DNA from: an uncultured Dysosmobacter sp.
Lineage (GTDB): Bacteria; Bacillota; Clostridia; Oscillospirales; Oscillospiraceae
Assembly (NCBI GenBank): GCA_934565855.1
Contig: CAKTIO010000008.1
Location: 62,001-126,000 of the forward strand
Length of the DNA stretch: 64,000 nt
Reading direction: 5' to 3'
A program made the translations under genes and the position numbers. Position 1 is the stretch's first letter. Every line of letters starts with the position of its first letter. This document shows positions 48,388 through 57,026 of this stretch, piece by piece. The notes under the pieces were generated by a model. The model worked only from the letters and a program-made list of their open reading frames with translations. It was not told the origin of the DNA and searched no databases.

Positions 48388-48473
48388 CATGGGAGCCTTC
48401 ACACCTTTAGCAGTTGAATAAACGCCCTGATGGACAGGACGCTTATTCAAGTGCTAAATGGTCCGCTCCCATG
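48388..48473 (+). ncRNA. Long hairpin in the pnp leader
   Basis: A two-part inverted repeat. Outer arms are CATGGGAGC (48388-48396) and GCTCCCATG (48465-48473). The inner stem (48406-48458) consists of TTTAGCA, TTGAATAA, CG and CCTG, each matched by its complement on the other arm, with three symmetric mismatches and loop ATGGA. It ends 29 bases before the pnp ATG. In E. coli the pnp leader hairpin is cut by RNase III and lets PNPase repress itself; the same logic is inferred here. Confidence 0.7.
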
Positions 48474-48501
48474 AGAGATTCAAAAGAAAAGGAGCAATCT
48501 T

Positions 48502-50652
48502 ATGTCAACGATCATTACCCACCGCCAGTTCCCCGGCTATCACAAGTACGAGATGGAGCTGGCTGGACGCCCCCTGACGCTGGAGGTCGGCAAGCTTGCA
48601 GAGCTTGCCAACGCCGCCGTGATGGTGGGCTATGGCGACACCCGCGTGCTGGTGTGCGCCACCGCCTCCGCCCGTCCCCGCGACGGTGTGGATTTCTTCC
48701 CCCTCAGCGTGGACTTTGAGGAGAAGATGTACTCCGTGGGCCGCATCCCCGGCAGCTTCAACCGCCGGGAGGGTCGTCCCGGTGAGAAGGGCATTCTCAC
48801 CGCCCGCGTCATCGACCGCCCCATCCGTCCCCTGTTCCCCTATGATTTCCGCAACGATGTGTCCATCATGGCAACCGTCATGAGCGTGGACCACGACTGC
48901 TCTCCCGAGATCGCCGCACTCATCGGCACCTCCGCCGCCCTCGCCATTTCCGACATTCCCTGGAACGGTCCCGTGGGCGCTGTGAAGATGGGTCTGGTGG
49001 ACGGTGAGCTGGTCATCAACCCCAACAGCGAGCAGCGCAAGGTCTCCGACCTGGACGTGACCGTGGTGTCCACCGGCAAGAAGGTGGTCATGATCGAGGC
49101 AGGCGCCAACGAGGTGCCCAACGACATGATGTTCAAGGCGATCCAGACCGCCCACGAGGAGAACCAGAAGCAGATCCAGCTCATCAACCAGATGGTCGCT
49201 GAGATCGGCAAGCCCAAGTTTGAGTATCCCCACGCCGCCTTTGACCAGGAGCTGTTTGACGACATCGTGGCAAGCTTCATGGACGAGGCAAAGGCTGCCA
49301 TGGACACCGACGACAAGAACGTCCGGGAAGCCCGCTGGAACGCCATGATCGAAAAGTGGCACGAGAAGTATCTGGAGGATCACCCCGATATGGACCAGTA
49401 TCTGGAGGAGATCACCTACAAGTTCCAGAAGAAGATCGTCAAGGCATGGCTGCTGGAGGGACACCGCGTGGATGGCCGCCAGAAGAACGAGATCCGTCCC
49501 CTTGCCGCCGAGGTAGGCGTTCTGCCCCGGGTCCACGGCTCCGGTCTGTTCACCCGCGGTCAGACCCAGGTCCTGTCCGTCTGCACGCTGGACACCCTGT
49601 CCGCCTGCCAGAAGCTGGACACCATCTGGGAAGAGACCGAAAAGCGCTATATGCACCACTACAATTTCCCCGGCTACTCCGTGGGTGAGGCAAAGCCCGC
49701 CCGTTCTCCCGGACGCCGCGAGATTGGTCACGGCGCTCTGGCAGAGCGCGCCCTGCTGCCCGTCATCCCCTCTGTGGAGGACTTCCCCTACGCCATCCGT
49801 GTGGTGAGCGAGGTGGTCTCCTCCAACGGCTCCACCTCTCAGGGCTCCATCTGCGGCTCCACTCTGGCACTGATGGACGCCGGCGTGCCCATCAAGGCTC
49901 CCGTTGCCGGTATCTCCTGTGGTCTGATCCAGGATGACGACGGTTCTTTCACCACCTTTATTGACATTCAGGGTGTGGAGGACTTCCACGGCGAGATGGA
50001 CTTCAAGGTGGCTGGCACCAAGAAGGGCATCACCGCCATTCAGATGGACCTGAAGAACGACGGTCTGACCATGGAGATCATCAAGAACGCGCTGGACATC
50101 ACCTATGACGCCCGCTGCCAGATCCTGGATCAGATCATGCTGCCCTGCATCGCGGAACCCCGCAAGGAGGTCAGCAAGTATGCTCCCAAGATGATCGTGA
50201 TGCACATCAATCCCGACAACATCCGGGACGTCATCGGCAAGGGCGGCTCTGTCATCCAGAAGATCGTGGCAGACACCGGCGCCAAGATCGACATCGACGA
50301 CGACGGCACCATTCACATCGCCGCTGCGGACGCCTCCGCCTGCGACGCCGCCAAGAAGTGCATTGACGACATCGTGTTCGTCCCCGAGGTGGGCAAGCTG
50401 TACTACGGTCGTGTGGTGCGCCTGATGACCTTCGGTGCCTTCGTGGAGCTGGCTCCCGGCAAGGACGGTCTGGTGCATATCTCCAAGCTGGCGGACCACC
50501 GCATCGAAAAGGTTGAGGACGCCTGCAAGATCGGCGATATGATGTGGGTCAAGGTCACCGACATCGACGAAAAGGGTCGTGTGAATCTGAGCCACAAGGA
50601 CGCCATGCGGGAAATCAACGCCAAGAAGGCTGCCGGCGAAGCCGTTCAGTAA
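48502..50652 (+). CDS. pnp: Polyribonucleotide nucleotidyltransferase (PNPase)
   Basis: 716 aa. Two RNase PH-type domains (residues about 10-145 and 320-540) are joined by a helical domain, with catalytic GSTSQGSICGSTLALMDAG. A KH domain (NPDNIRDVIGKGGSVIQKI) and an S1 domain (VVRLMTFGAFVELAPGKDGL) follow. It degrades RNA 3' to 5' phosphorolytically. AAGGAG is seven bases before the ATG. Codon bias is strong. Confidence 0.98.
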   Translation: MSTIITHRQFPGYHKYEMELAGRPLTLEVGKLAELANAAVMVGYGDTRVLVCATASARPRDGVDFFPLSVDFEEKMYSVGRIPGSFNRREGRPGEKGILTARVIDRPIRPLFPYDFRNDVSIMATVMSVDHDCSPEIAALIGTSAALAISDIPWNGPVGAVKMGLVDGELVINPNSEQRKVSDLDVTVVSTGKKVVMIEAGANEVPNDMMFKAIQTAHEENQKQIQLINQMVAEIGKPKFEYPHAAFDQELFDDIVASFMDEAKAAMDTDDKNVREARWNAMIEKWHEKYLEDHPDMDQYLEEITYKFQKKIVKAWLLEGHRVDGRQKNEIRPLAAEVGVLPRVHGSGLFTRGQTQVLSVCTLDTLSACQKLDTIWEETEKRYMHHYNFPGYSVGEAKPARSPGRREIGHGALAERALLPVIPSVEDFPYAIRVVSEVVSSNGSTSQGSICGSTLALMDAGVPIKAPVAGISCGLIQDDDGSFTTFIDIQGVEDFHGEMDFKVAGTKKGITAIQMDLKNDGLTMEIIKNALDITYDARCQILDQIMLPCIAEPRKEVSKYAPKMIVMHINPDNIRDVIGKGGSVIQKIVADTGAKIDIDDDGTIHIAAADASACDAAKKCIDDIVFVPEVGKLYYGRVVRLMTFGAFVELAPGKDGLVHISKLADHRIEKVEDACKIGDMMWVKVTDIDEKGRVNLSHKDAMREINAKKAAGEAVQ

Positions 50653-50684
50653 GCAGACATTTCCATTTTCCCTCTGTATCCCTT

Positions 50685-50717
50685 GCGGGGCGGGCGATGC
50701 CCGCCCCGCTTCTTTTT
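50685..50717 (+). terminator. Terminator after pnp
   Basis: GCGGGGCGGGC (50685-50695) pairs perfectly with GCCCGCCCCGC (50699-50709), loop GAT, then a T-rich tract. Confidence 0.88.
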
Positions 50718-50790
50718 CCCCACAGATTTTATTTTTCATCTCAAGCAGACAAACAAACCATCAAGAGAAATTTTACGAGGAGGAAACGGT

Positions 50791-51210
50791 ATGGATTACA
50801 AGCGTTTTGGAAACACCATTTTTGCACGGGTCGATTCCAATGAGGAAATTCAGGAGCAGGTGCGCGCCATCTGCCTGAAGGAAAACGTGAAGCTGGCGCG
50901 GGTAGAGGCACTGGGCGCGCTAAAGGACTTTGTTATCGGTGTGTACGACATGGGCTCCCACAGCTACCACGCCAACCACTTCACCGGGGTATATGAGCTG
51001 GCATCTCTGCACGGCACCATTACCACCATGAACGGTGAGTATTACGCTCACCTGCACATGAGTGCCGGGGACGCCACCGGCAAGGCAGTCGGCGGTCACC
51101 TGACCTCCGCTGTGGTCAGCGCCACCTGCGAGATCGTCATTACCGTTATTGACGGTGAGCTGGAGCGGGAATTCAACCCGGAAATCGGTCTAAACCAGTT
51201 CAAATTCTGA
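50791..51210 (+). CDS. PCC-domain (DUF296) protein
   Basis: 139 aa, with GAGGAGG seven bases before the ATG. A single PCC/DUF296 domain, with VEALGALKDFVIGVYDM and the histidine-rich core EYYAHLHMSAGDATGKAVGG likely binding a metal. Plant relatives with AT-hooks bind DNA, but there is no AT-hook here, and the bacterial role is not settled. It is nine bases upstream of a flavoprotein gene, so the two are co-transcribed. Confidence 0.88.
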   Translation: MDYKRFGNTIFARVDSNEEIQEQVRAICLKENVKLARVEALGALKDFVIGVYDMGSHSYHANHFTGVYELASLHGTITTMNGEYYAHLHMSAGDATGKAVGGHLTSAVVSATCEIVITVIDGELEREFNPEIGLNQFKF

Positions 51211-51219
51211 GGTACAGCT

Positions 51220-51807
51220 ATGAACGTCTGTATTCTCATGGGCAGCCCCCGGAAGGAGGGCAACACCGCACAGCTTCTGCGCCCCTTCGTTCAAACGCTG
51301 GAGGAGGCGGGCGCGCAGACGGAGACTCTGTGGCTGTATGATCTGGACATTCAGCCCTGCACCGCCTGCCGCACCTGCCAGCGGGACTGGACCATATTCG
51401 GCTGCCGCCGGAGGGACGATGGACAGCTGCTGTTTGACCGGCTGCTGGCAGCGGACCTGATCGTACTGGCAACACCCATCTACTCCTGGTACTGCACCCC
51501 GCCCATGAAGGCGCTGCTGGACCGGATGGTGTACGGGATGAACAAATACTACGGCGAAAAGAAGGGTCCCTCCCTGTGGCGGGGCAAGCCCGTGGCGCTG
51601 CTGACCACCTGCGGCTATCCCCCGGAAAAGGGCGCGGACCTGTGGGAGGGCGGTATGAAGCGCTACTGTAAGCACTCTCAGCTGCAGTATCTGGGAATGC
51701 TGGCAGAGCATGACCTGGGATATCAAGCCACCTTTATGGACCAGGAGAAAGCGCAGCATGCCCGGGACTTTGCCCGGCAGCTGCTTGCTGCCGCTTCTGC
51801 CTCCTGA
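51220..51807 (+). CDS. NAD(P)H-dependent FMN reductase-type iron-sulfur flavoprotein
   Basis: 195 aa. Flavodoxin-like fold with the FMN phosphate loop GSPRKEGNTAQLL near the N-terminus, a CxxCxxC group in PCTACRTCQRD (about residues 47-55), and TPIYSWYCTPPMKALLDRM. Such iron-sulfur flavoproteins handle electrons or reduce small molecules in anaerobes. It is second in the operon with the PCC protein. The partner is unknown. Confidence 0.88.
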   Translation: MNVCILMGSPRKEGNTAQLLRPFVQTLEEAGAQTETLWLYDLDIQPCTACRTCQRDWTIFGCRRRDDGQLLFDRLLAADLIVLATPIYSWYCTPPMKALLDRMVYGMNKYYGEKKGPSLWRGKPVALLTTCGYPPEKGADLWEGGMKRYCKHSQLQYLGMLAEHDLGYQATFMDQEKAQHARDFARQLLAAASAS

Positions 51808-51843
51808 AACTCATCGGACAAGCATATCTCAATTTTTGCGCAA

Positions 51844-51877
51844 AAAGAGAGCGGATGCCGCGGCATCCGCTCTCTTT
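51844..51877. terminator. Bidirectional terminator between the flavoprotein and XRE genes
   Basis: A 17-bp stem of AAAGAGAGCGGATGCCG (51844-51860) with its exact complement (51861-51877), T-rich on both strands outside. Confidence 0.85.
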
Positions 51878-51886
51878 CATCAATTT

Positions 51887-52093
51887 TTACCGGTTCATTT
51901 CCGGATTATCCGTGCGCTCCAGCAGATAATCTACAGATACCCGGAAGTAGTCCGCAATGCTCAATAATTCAGCAATTCCCGGCTCCCGCTCTCCGTTTTC
52001 ATAGCGGCTCACCGTATTCTGACTCATATTCAGATCCAACGCCATCTTGAGTTGTGTAACCCCCCGCGCCTTTCGCAGCTCTTTTAATCTCAA
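51887..52093 (-). CDS. Small XRE-family repressor
   Basis: 68 aa from a TTG at 52093 with AAGGGTG upstream; the frame is open further 5' but would run through the operators. It is almost only a Cro/CI-type HTH (LKELRKARGVTQLKMALDLN, then MSQNTVSRYENGEREPG) with a short tail. It diverges from a zinc-ribbon membrane protein, with two operator-like palindromes between, and is probably the repressor of both genes. Confidence 0.85.
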   Translation of the reverse strand: MRLKELRKARGVTQLKMALDLNMSQNTVSRYENGEREPGIAELLSIADYFRVSVDYLLERTDNPEMNR

Positions 52094-52104
52094 GCATATC
52101 ACCC

Positions 52105-52154
52105 TTGACGGTATTATCCCATTGTGGTATATTCTTAATATCCCAATATGGTAT
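52105..52154 (+). promoter_or_regulatory. Promoter with twin operators for the zinc-ribbon membrane protein
   Basis: -35 TTGACG (52105-52110), 17-bp spacer, -10 TATATT (52128-52133). Two near-identical palindromes ATCCCATTGTGGTAT (52116-52130) and ATCCCAATATGGTAT (52140-52154) have the form ATCCCA-N3-TGGTAT and lie 24 bp apart. They cover the -10 and the start of transcription. Confidence 0.75.
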
Positions 52155-52172
52155 ATTCGGAGGTTTGATTTT

Positions 52173-52775
52173 ATGAGTGAAAAAATAACGACCTGTAAGA
52201 CCTGCGGCGCAGAAATTGCTTCCAATGCAGCGGTCTGCCCCAAGTGCGGAGCGAAAAACAAAAAGCCCTTCTACAAAAGGTGGTGGTTCTGGTGCCTGAT
52301 CGTGATCCTGATTATTTTTACCGGAGCCGCGTCCTCCGGCAATTCCAATGACCCTGCACCCAGTCAGCCAGCCGCCAATTCCTCTGTTTCTGATGCTTCC
52401 GGCGCCAGCTCCTCTGCAGCCGCTGAAAAGCCGGCGGAAGAAGAACCCATCAGCTATGAGGTCCACGATGTCACCGAGCTGTTTGATGCTCTGGACAAGA
52501 ACGCCCTGAACGCGCAGCAAACCTATAAGGGCAAATATGTTGAGATCACCGGCTACCTCGGCACCATCGACAGCTCTGGTAAGTACATTGGTGTAAATGC
52601 AGGTGAACATAATTATGACTATCTGTTCCAAGACATCCAATGCTACATCAAAAGTGAGGAACAGCTGCAGCAGATCTCGTCCATGTCGAAAGGAGATCCC
52701 ATTACCATCTGCGGTAAAATCACAGAGGTCGGCGAAGTCTTGGGATATTCCCTGAATATCGACAGCATCAAATAA
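52173..52775 (+). CDS. Zinc-ribbon membrane protein with OB-fold-like C-terminal domain
   Basis: 200 aa, with CGGAGG nine bases before the ATG. Residues 8-28 form a zinc ribbon with two CxxC pairs (CKTCG, CPKCG). A basic aromatic stretch and one membrane segment follow (about residues 35-52), then a Ser/Ala/Pro-rich linker. The C-terminal about 100 residues resemble the tRNA_anti-like/OB domain of secreted lipoprotein-type proteins (YKGKYVEITGYLGTIDSSGK and CYIKSEEQLQQISSMSKGD). The function is unknown. It is divergent from an XRE repressor. Confidence 0.75.
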   Translation: MSEKITTCKTCGAEIASNAAVCPKCGAKNKKPFYKRWWFWCLIVILIIFTGAASSGNSNDPAPSQPAANSSVSDASGASSSAAAEKPAEEEPISYEVHDVTELFDALDKNALNAQQTYKGKYVEITGYLGTIDSSGKYIGVNAGEHNYDYLFQDIQCYIKSEEQLQQISSMSKGDPITICGKITEVGEVLGYSLNIDSIK

Positions 52776-52782
52776 ATTCTAC

Positions 52783-52811
52783 GGGGACAGGCTAATAGCC
52801 TGTCCCCTTTT
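52783..52811 (+). terminator. Terminator after the zinc-ribbon membrane protein
   Basis: GGGGACAGGCT (52783-52793) pairs perfectly with AGCCTGTCCCC (52797-52807), then TTTT. Confidence 0.88.
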
Positions 52812-52872
52812 CATTCCCTATCCGATGTGCTATACTTTTTTTGCTTACTTTGAACTCAGGGAGGGATACCCC

Positions 52873-54264
52873 ATGTCCGATCTGATTGCTGCCATCGCCA
52901 CCGGAAATGCCGCCATGGCGATTGGCATTGTCCGTGTCTCCGGCGATGGCTGTCTGGATGCCTGCCGGAGCGTTTTCCGTCCTCTCAACGGCAAGCCCCT
53001 TGCCCAGTGCGAGGCACGGAAAATGATCTACGGCGATATGCTGGATGCCCAGGGGCGGGTCATTGACCGGGGACTGGCAGTCCGGTTTCCCGGTCCTCAC
53101 AGCTATACCGGCGAGGATTCCGCCGAATTCCACTGCCACGGCTCTCCCATCGTGCTGCGGGAGTTGCTGAGCGCCCTGTTTGCCGCAGGCGCCCGGCAGG
53201 CGCTGGCAGGGGAATTTACCAAGCGGGCGTTTTTGAACGGACGGATGGACCTGACCCAGGCGGAAGCCGTGGTGGACCTCATTGACGCGGAATCTGCCGC
53301 CGCCGCCCGGAATGCCGCCGCCCAGTTGGACGGTGCGCTGCGCCGGACGCTGGAAACGGTGCAGAACGCCCTGCTGGACGTGACCTCCCGGTTTTACGCC
53401 GTGGTGGATTACCCTGATGAGGACATTGAGGACGTCCATCCGGAGGAGATCGCCGCCGCGTTGGACACCTCCCGGAAAACGCTGGAGCAGCTGCTTGCCA
53501 CCTGCCGCCGGGGAAGGCTGCTGAAAGCCGGCGTACGCACCGCCATCGTGGGGCTGCCCAACGCGGGAAAATCCTCTCTGCTGAACGCGCTGGCAGGCTA
53601 TGACCGCTGTCTGGTAACGGACATTCCCGGCACCACCCGGGACACCGTAGAGGAAAGCGTCCTGTGCGGCGGCGTACTGCTGCGGCTGACGGACACCGCC
53701 GGCATCCGGGACACGGAGGACACCGTGGAGCGGCTGGGAGTGGAGCGCTCCCGGGCGGCATTGCAGCAGGCGGAGCTGGTGATCGCCGTGGTAGATGGCT
53801 CTGTCTCCCCCACGCCGGAAACTGCCGCCTTGCTGGACTCCGTCCGTGCGGGAGACGCCCCCTGGCTACTGGTGCTTTCCAAGGGAGACCTTTCCCCCTG
53901 CCCGTCCGCCCTGCCGGACCAGCAGGCTGTGCTGCCCCATCCCCCGGCAGCGCGGCTCTCCCTGTCCGCCCGGACCGGGGCGGGCATCGACGCGCTGGAG
54001 GACGCCGTTGCCCGGCTGTTCCCCATTGGCGGCGCGGCAGCCGGAAGCGGCAGCTTACTGACGGACGCCCGGCAGGAGGACGCTGCCCGCCGCGCAGCTG
54101 CCGCCGTGCAGCGCGCCCAGCAGGCGCTGGACGCCGGACTGACTCCGGACGCCATCCTGACCGACGCCGAGGAAGCGCTGGACGCTCTGGGCGAACTGAC
54201 CGGACGCACCGCCCGGGAGGATCTGGTGGACACGATCTTTTCCCGCTTCTGCGTTGGAAAATAA
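52873..54264 (+). CDS. mnmE: tRNA uridine-5-carboxymethylaminomethyl modification GTPase MnmE
   Basis: 463 aa from the ATG with GGAGGG upstream; the frame is open 16 codons further 5'. An N-terminal tetrahydrofolate-binding domain (residues about 4-120), a helical domain, and the inserted G domain with GLPNAGKSS, DIPGTTRD and DTAGIRDTED. The C-terminal end FCVGK retains the conserved Cys. With MnmG it modifies wobble U34. mnmG is not adjacent, unlike in most Firmicutes. Confidence 0.97.
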   Translation: MSDLIAAIATGNAAMAIGIVRVSGDGCLDACRSVFRPLNGKPLAQCEARKMIYGDMLDAQGRVIDRGLAVRFPGPHSYTGEDSAEFHCHGSPIVLRELLSALFAAGARQALAGEFTKRAFLNGRMDLTQAEAVVDLIDAESAAAARNAAAQLDGALRRTLETVQNALLDVTSRFYAVVDYPDEDIEDVHPEEIAAALDTSRKTLEQLLATCRRGRLLKAGVRTAIVGLPNAGKSSLLNALAGYDRCLVTDIPGTTRDTVEESVLCGGVLLRLTDTAGIRDTEDTVERLGVERSRAALQQAELVIAVVDGSVSPTPETAALLDSVRAGDAPWLLVLSKGDLSPCPSALPDQQAVLPHPPAARLSLSARTGAGIDALEDAVARLFPIGGAAAGSGSLLTDARQEDAARRAAAAVQRAQQALDAGLTPDAILTDAEEALDALGELTGRTAREDLVDTIFSRFCVGK

Positions 54265-54298
54265 CGCCAGACATGGTTTTCATCGTTTTAAAATATCG

Positions 54299-54327
54299 TT
54301 GTCAAAATCACATCCGTGTGGTATGCT
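54299..54327 (+). promoter_or_regulatory. Promoter of DUF1836-degV
   Basis: -35 TTGTCA (54299-54304), 17-bp spacer, -10 TATGCT (54322-54327). Confidence 0.6.
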
Positions 54328-54374
54328 GAAGGCAGCGGAACCATTTTGACTGAAAAAACGAGGAGGAACCCTGT

Positions 54375-54959
54375 ATGGATGAACTGGAACAGCTGAGAGA
54401 ACGCCTGCGCAGCCAGCGCCCTGTGAAATGGGAACAGCTGCCGGATCTTCCTCTGTATATGGATCAGGTCCTCACCTATATGGACCGGCAGGTGCTGCGG
54501 TTTGAGGACGAGGACGGTCTGACTGCCGCAATGGTGAACAATTACACCAAAAGCGGTCTGCTGCCCCGGGCGGAGGGTAAGAAGTACAACCGGGAGCATC
54601 TTGCCTATCTGACCGCCATCTGCGTGCTGAAAAAGGTGCTGTCCGCCAAGGACCTGTCTCTGATCCTACAGGAGGAGCTGTCCGCCCGGCAGGATGTTCC
54701 CGGCAGCTACAACCTGTTCTGCGACAGCCTGGATAAATCCCTGAACCTCATCACCGATGTGATGGAGGCGTACTCTGAGGAGTCGGACGCCGCGGACGCC
54801 GCCGTCCACTTCGCCCTGCTGAGCTATGCCGCCGGGCTTGCCAGCAGCCGCTACGTCTCGCTGCTGCGGGAAAAACATCAGGCGGAGGAGCCGGAGGGAA
54901 AGCACCGGCGCTCCGCCCGCAAGCTTAGGAAACACACGGAGGATACGGAAAAGGAGTGA
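54375..54959 (+). CDS. DUF1836 protein
   Basis: 194 aa, with GGAGG seven bases before the ATG. DUF1836 signatures are LPDLPLYMDQVLTYMDRQV, LTAAMVNNYTKSGLLPRAEG and KKYNREHLAYLTAICVLK. The NNYTKxGLL/KxY pattern resembles MerR-type winged helices, so DNA binding is likely. The C-terminal tail is highly charged. It overlaps the degV region and is widespread in Clostridia. The function is not established. Confidence 0.85.
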   Translation: MDELEQLRERLRSQRPVKWEQLPDLPLYMDQVLTYMDRQVLRFEDEDGLTAAMVNNYTKSGLLPRAEGKKYNREHLAYLTAICVLKKVLSAKDLSLILQEELSARQDVPGSYNLFCDSLDKSLNLITDVMEAYSEESDAADAAVHFALLSYAAGLASSRYVSLLREKHQAEEPEGKHRRSARKLRKHTEDTEKE

Positions 54960-54964
54960 CCGGA

Positions 54965-55837
54965 ATGCGTGATTTTGTTCTGATGACCGACAGCTGCTGC
55001 GACCTGCCCGCCGATCTGGCGGAGCAGCTGCAGCTGGATGTGCTGCCCCTGACACTGCAAATGGAAAACGTATCCTATAAAAACTGGCTGGACGGAAGAG
55101 AGCTGGACTTCGGCACGTTTTACAGCAGGCTCCGCGCCGGAGCCACCGCTTCCACTGCCGCGGTAAACGTGGGGGAATATCAGGCGCAGATGCGCCCCCA
55201 TCTGGAGGCGGGACGGGACATTCTGTGCATCGCCTTTTCCTCCGCCCTGTCTACCACCTACCAGTCCGCATGTATTGCCGCGGAGGACCTGCGGCAGGAA
55301 TTTCCTGAAGCCCGCATTGAGGTGGTAGATTCCCTGTCCGCCTCCCTGGGACAGGGACTGCTGGTCTACCTGTGTGCGCTGGAGCAGCAGAAGGGACGCA
55401 CGCTGGAGCAGGTCCGGGACTTTGCGGACCAGACCCGCCACCAGGTGTGCCACTGGTTCACCGTGGACGACCTGAATCACCTGAAGCGGGGCGGGCGCAT
55501 CAGCGCCGCCACCGCCCTGTTCGGCACCATGCTGTCCATCAAGCCGGTGATGCATGTAGACACAGAGGGACGTCTGGTCCCCGTGGCAAAGGCACGGGGG
55601 CGGAAGGCTTCCCTGCTGGCGCTGGTGGACCGCATGGAGCAGTCTGCCCAGGACCCCGCCCACCAGACGGTGTTCATCAGCCACGGCGACTGCCGGGAGG
55701 ACGCGGAATTTGTCGCCGGAGAGGTCCGCCGCCGGTTCGGCACCGCCGACATCCGCATCAACTATGTGGGACCGGTCATCGGCAACCACTCCGGTCCCGG
55801 TACGCTGGCGCTGTTTTTCCTGGGCAGCCCCCGGTAA
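54965..55837 (+). CDS. DegV/FakB-family fatty-acid-binding protein
   Basis: 290 aa from the ATG eight bases after GGAG. The EDD/DegV fold carries TDSCCDLPADLAE, the Ser/Thr acyl-binding segment AGATASTAAV, FSSALSTTYQSA, and the C-terminal Gly/His motif GPVIGNHSGPGTLALFF. FakB proteins hold a fatty acid while FakA phosphorylates it for phospholipid synthesis. No full FakA is in this window, only a lone FakA-middle-like domain (24235). Confidence 0.92.
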   Translation: MRDFVLMTDSCCDLPADLAEQLQLDVLPLTLQMENVSYKNWLDGRELDFGTFYSRLRAGATASTAAVNVGEYQAQMRPHLEAGRDILCIAFSSALSTTYQSACIAAEDLRQEFPEARIEVVDSLSASLGQGLLVYLCALEQQKGRTLEQVRDFADQTRHQVCHWFTVDDLNHLKRGGRISAATALFGTMLSIKPVMHVDTEGRLVPVAKARGRKASLLALVDRMEQSAQDPAHQTVFISHGDCREDAEFVAGEVRRRFGTADIRINYVGPVIGNHSGPGTLALFFLGSPR

Positions 55838-55885
55838 CGGCGGCACGCCATTCCCTGATTCTATAAATAAACGGAGGTCCGCCCC

Positions 55886-56842
55886 ATGAAGTGGCTGGAA
55901 GTACACCTTGATACCAACCACGCCGGTCTGGAGCCTGTGGAGACATTTCTGTCCTCTCAGGGCATTGACGGTGTGATCATTGACGACGAAGAGGAATTTC
56001 ACGAGTTTTTGGAGAACAACCATCAGTACTGGGACTATGTGGACGAGGAGCTGATGGAAAAGGAGCGGGGCAAAAGCCGTATCACCTTTTATCTGGAGGA
56101 AAACGAGACGGGCTTTTCCCAGCTTGCCGCCCTGCGCATCGCCCTGTCCGGCTTTAAAAGCGCCCACCCGGAGTACGGCAGCCTGCTGCTGACCATCGAC
56201 AATCTGGAGGATGCCGACTGGGAGAACAACTGGAAGCAGTTCTACAAGCCGATGGAGATTGGTGAGCGGTTGATCGTCATTCCCGAGTGGGAGCGCGCCA
56301 ACACTGCCGGACGGGTCCCCCTGATCCTGAATCCGGGGCTGACCTTCGGCACCGGCAGCCATGCCACCACCCGCCTGTGCTTGACCGCGCTGGAGCAGCG
56401 CATCCACGGCGGCGAGCAGGTGCTGGATCTGGGCTGCGGCAGCGGCATTCTGTCCATTGCCGCCCTGAAGCTGGGCGCCGCCCACGCCTTTGCCTGCGAT
56501 ATTGACGACAAGTGCGAGGACGTCGCCTACGAAAACGCCGCCCTGAACGGCATCGGACGGGATGTTTACACCGTCCGCACGGGAGACATCCTGACCAGCA
56601 AGCCCCTGCAGCAGGAAATCGGCACCGGCTGCTATGACGTGGTGCTTGCCAACATCGTGGCGGACGTGATCATTGCCCTTGCCCCGGCGGTGCGTCCCCT
56701 GCTGAAGCCGGAGGGCGTGTTCATTTGCTCCGGCATCATCGATGACCGCGCCGTGGAGGTGGCGGACCGGCTGCGTCAGGCGGGGCTTTCCATTCTGGAA
56801 AGCCATGAGTCCGAGGGCTGGTTCTCCTACATCTGCCGGTAA
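55886..56842 (+). CDS. prmA: Ribosomal protein L11 methyltransferase
   Basis: 318 aa. An N-terminal substrate-recognition domain (residues about 1-100) and a C-terminal Rossmann SAM-binding domain with VLDLGCGSGILSIAALKLGA and the N(I/L)V motif VLANIVADVIIAL. It methylates Lys and N-terminal residues of L11. RBS GGAGG. It follows degV by 48 bp and ends at a strong terminator. Confidence 0.95.
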   Translation: MKWLEVHLDTNHAGLEPVETFLSSQGIDGVIIDDEEEFHEFLENNHQYWDYVDEELMEKERGKSRITFYLEENETGFSQLAALRIALSGFKSAHPEYGSLLLTIDNLEDADWENNWKQFYKPMEIGERLIVIPEWERANTAGRVPLILNPGLTFGTGSHATTRLCLTALEQRIHGGEQVLDLGCGSGILSIAALKLGAAHAFACDIDDKCEDVAYENAALNGIGRDVYTVRTGDILTSKPLQQEIGTGCYDVVLANIVADVIIALAPAVRPLLKPEGVFICSGIIDDRAVEVADRLRQAGLSILESHESEGWFSYICR

Positions 56843-56884
56843 AGAGAGACCGTTTCCCGGTTTTCCTGAAAAAATGATATCTGA

Positions 56885-56930
56885 AACAGCCCTCCGGGAG
56901 TGCCGCCGCGCTTCCGGAGGGCTGTTTTTT
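56885..56930 (+). terminator. Terminator after prmA
   Basis: AACAGCCCTCCGG (56885-56897) pairs with CCGGAGGGCTGTT (56914-56926), then a run of T. Confidence 0.88.
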
Positions 56931-57026
56931 AGGAAAACGCTCCCGGCGGCAGAGGTGTTCGACGGGTTTCTTCCCCCTTTTCTTTTTCCGCCCGATAAAA
57001 TGGAAGAAAAAGGAAGGTGAGGTTTC

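Noticed and set aside
48505..50739. Long minus-strand frame opposite pnp
   Set aside because: Shadow of pnp; no motif and no ribosome site.
52825..52872. Upstream in-frame start for mnmE
   Set aside because: The later ATG at 52873 has GGAGGG at proper distance and matches the usual MnmE N-terminus; the extension has none.
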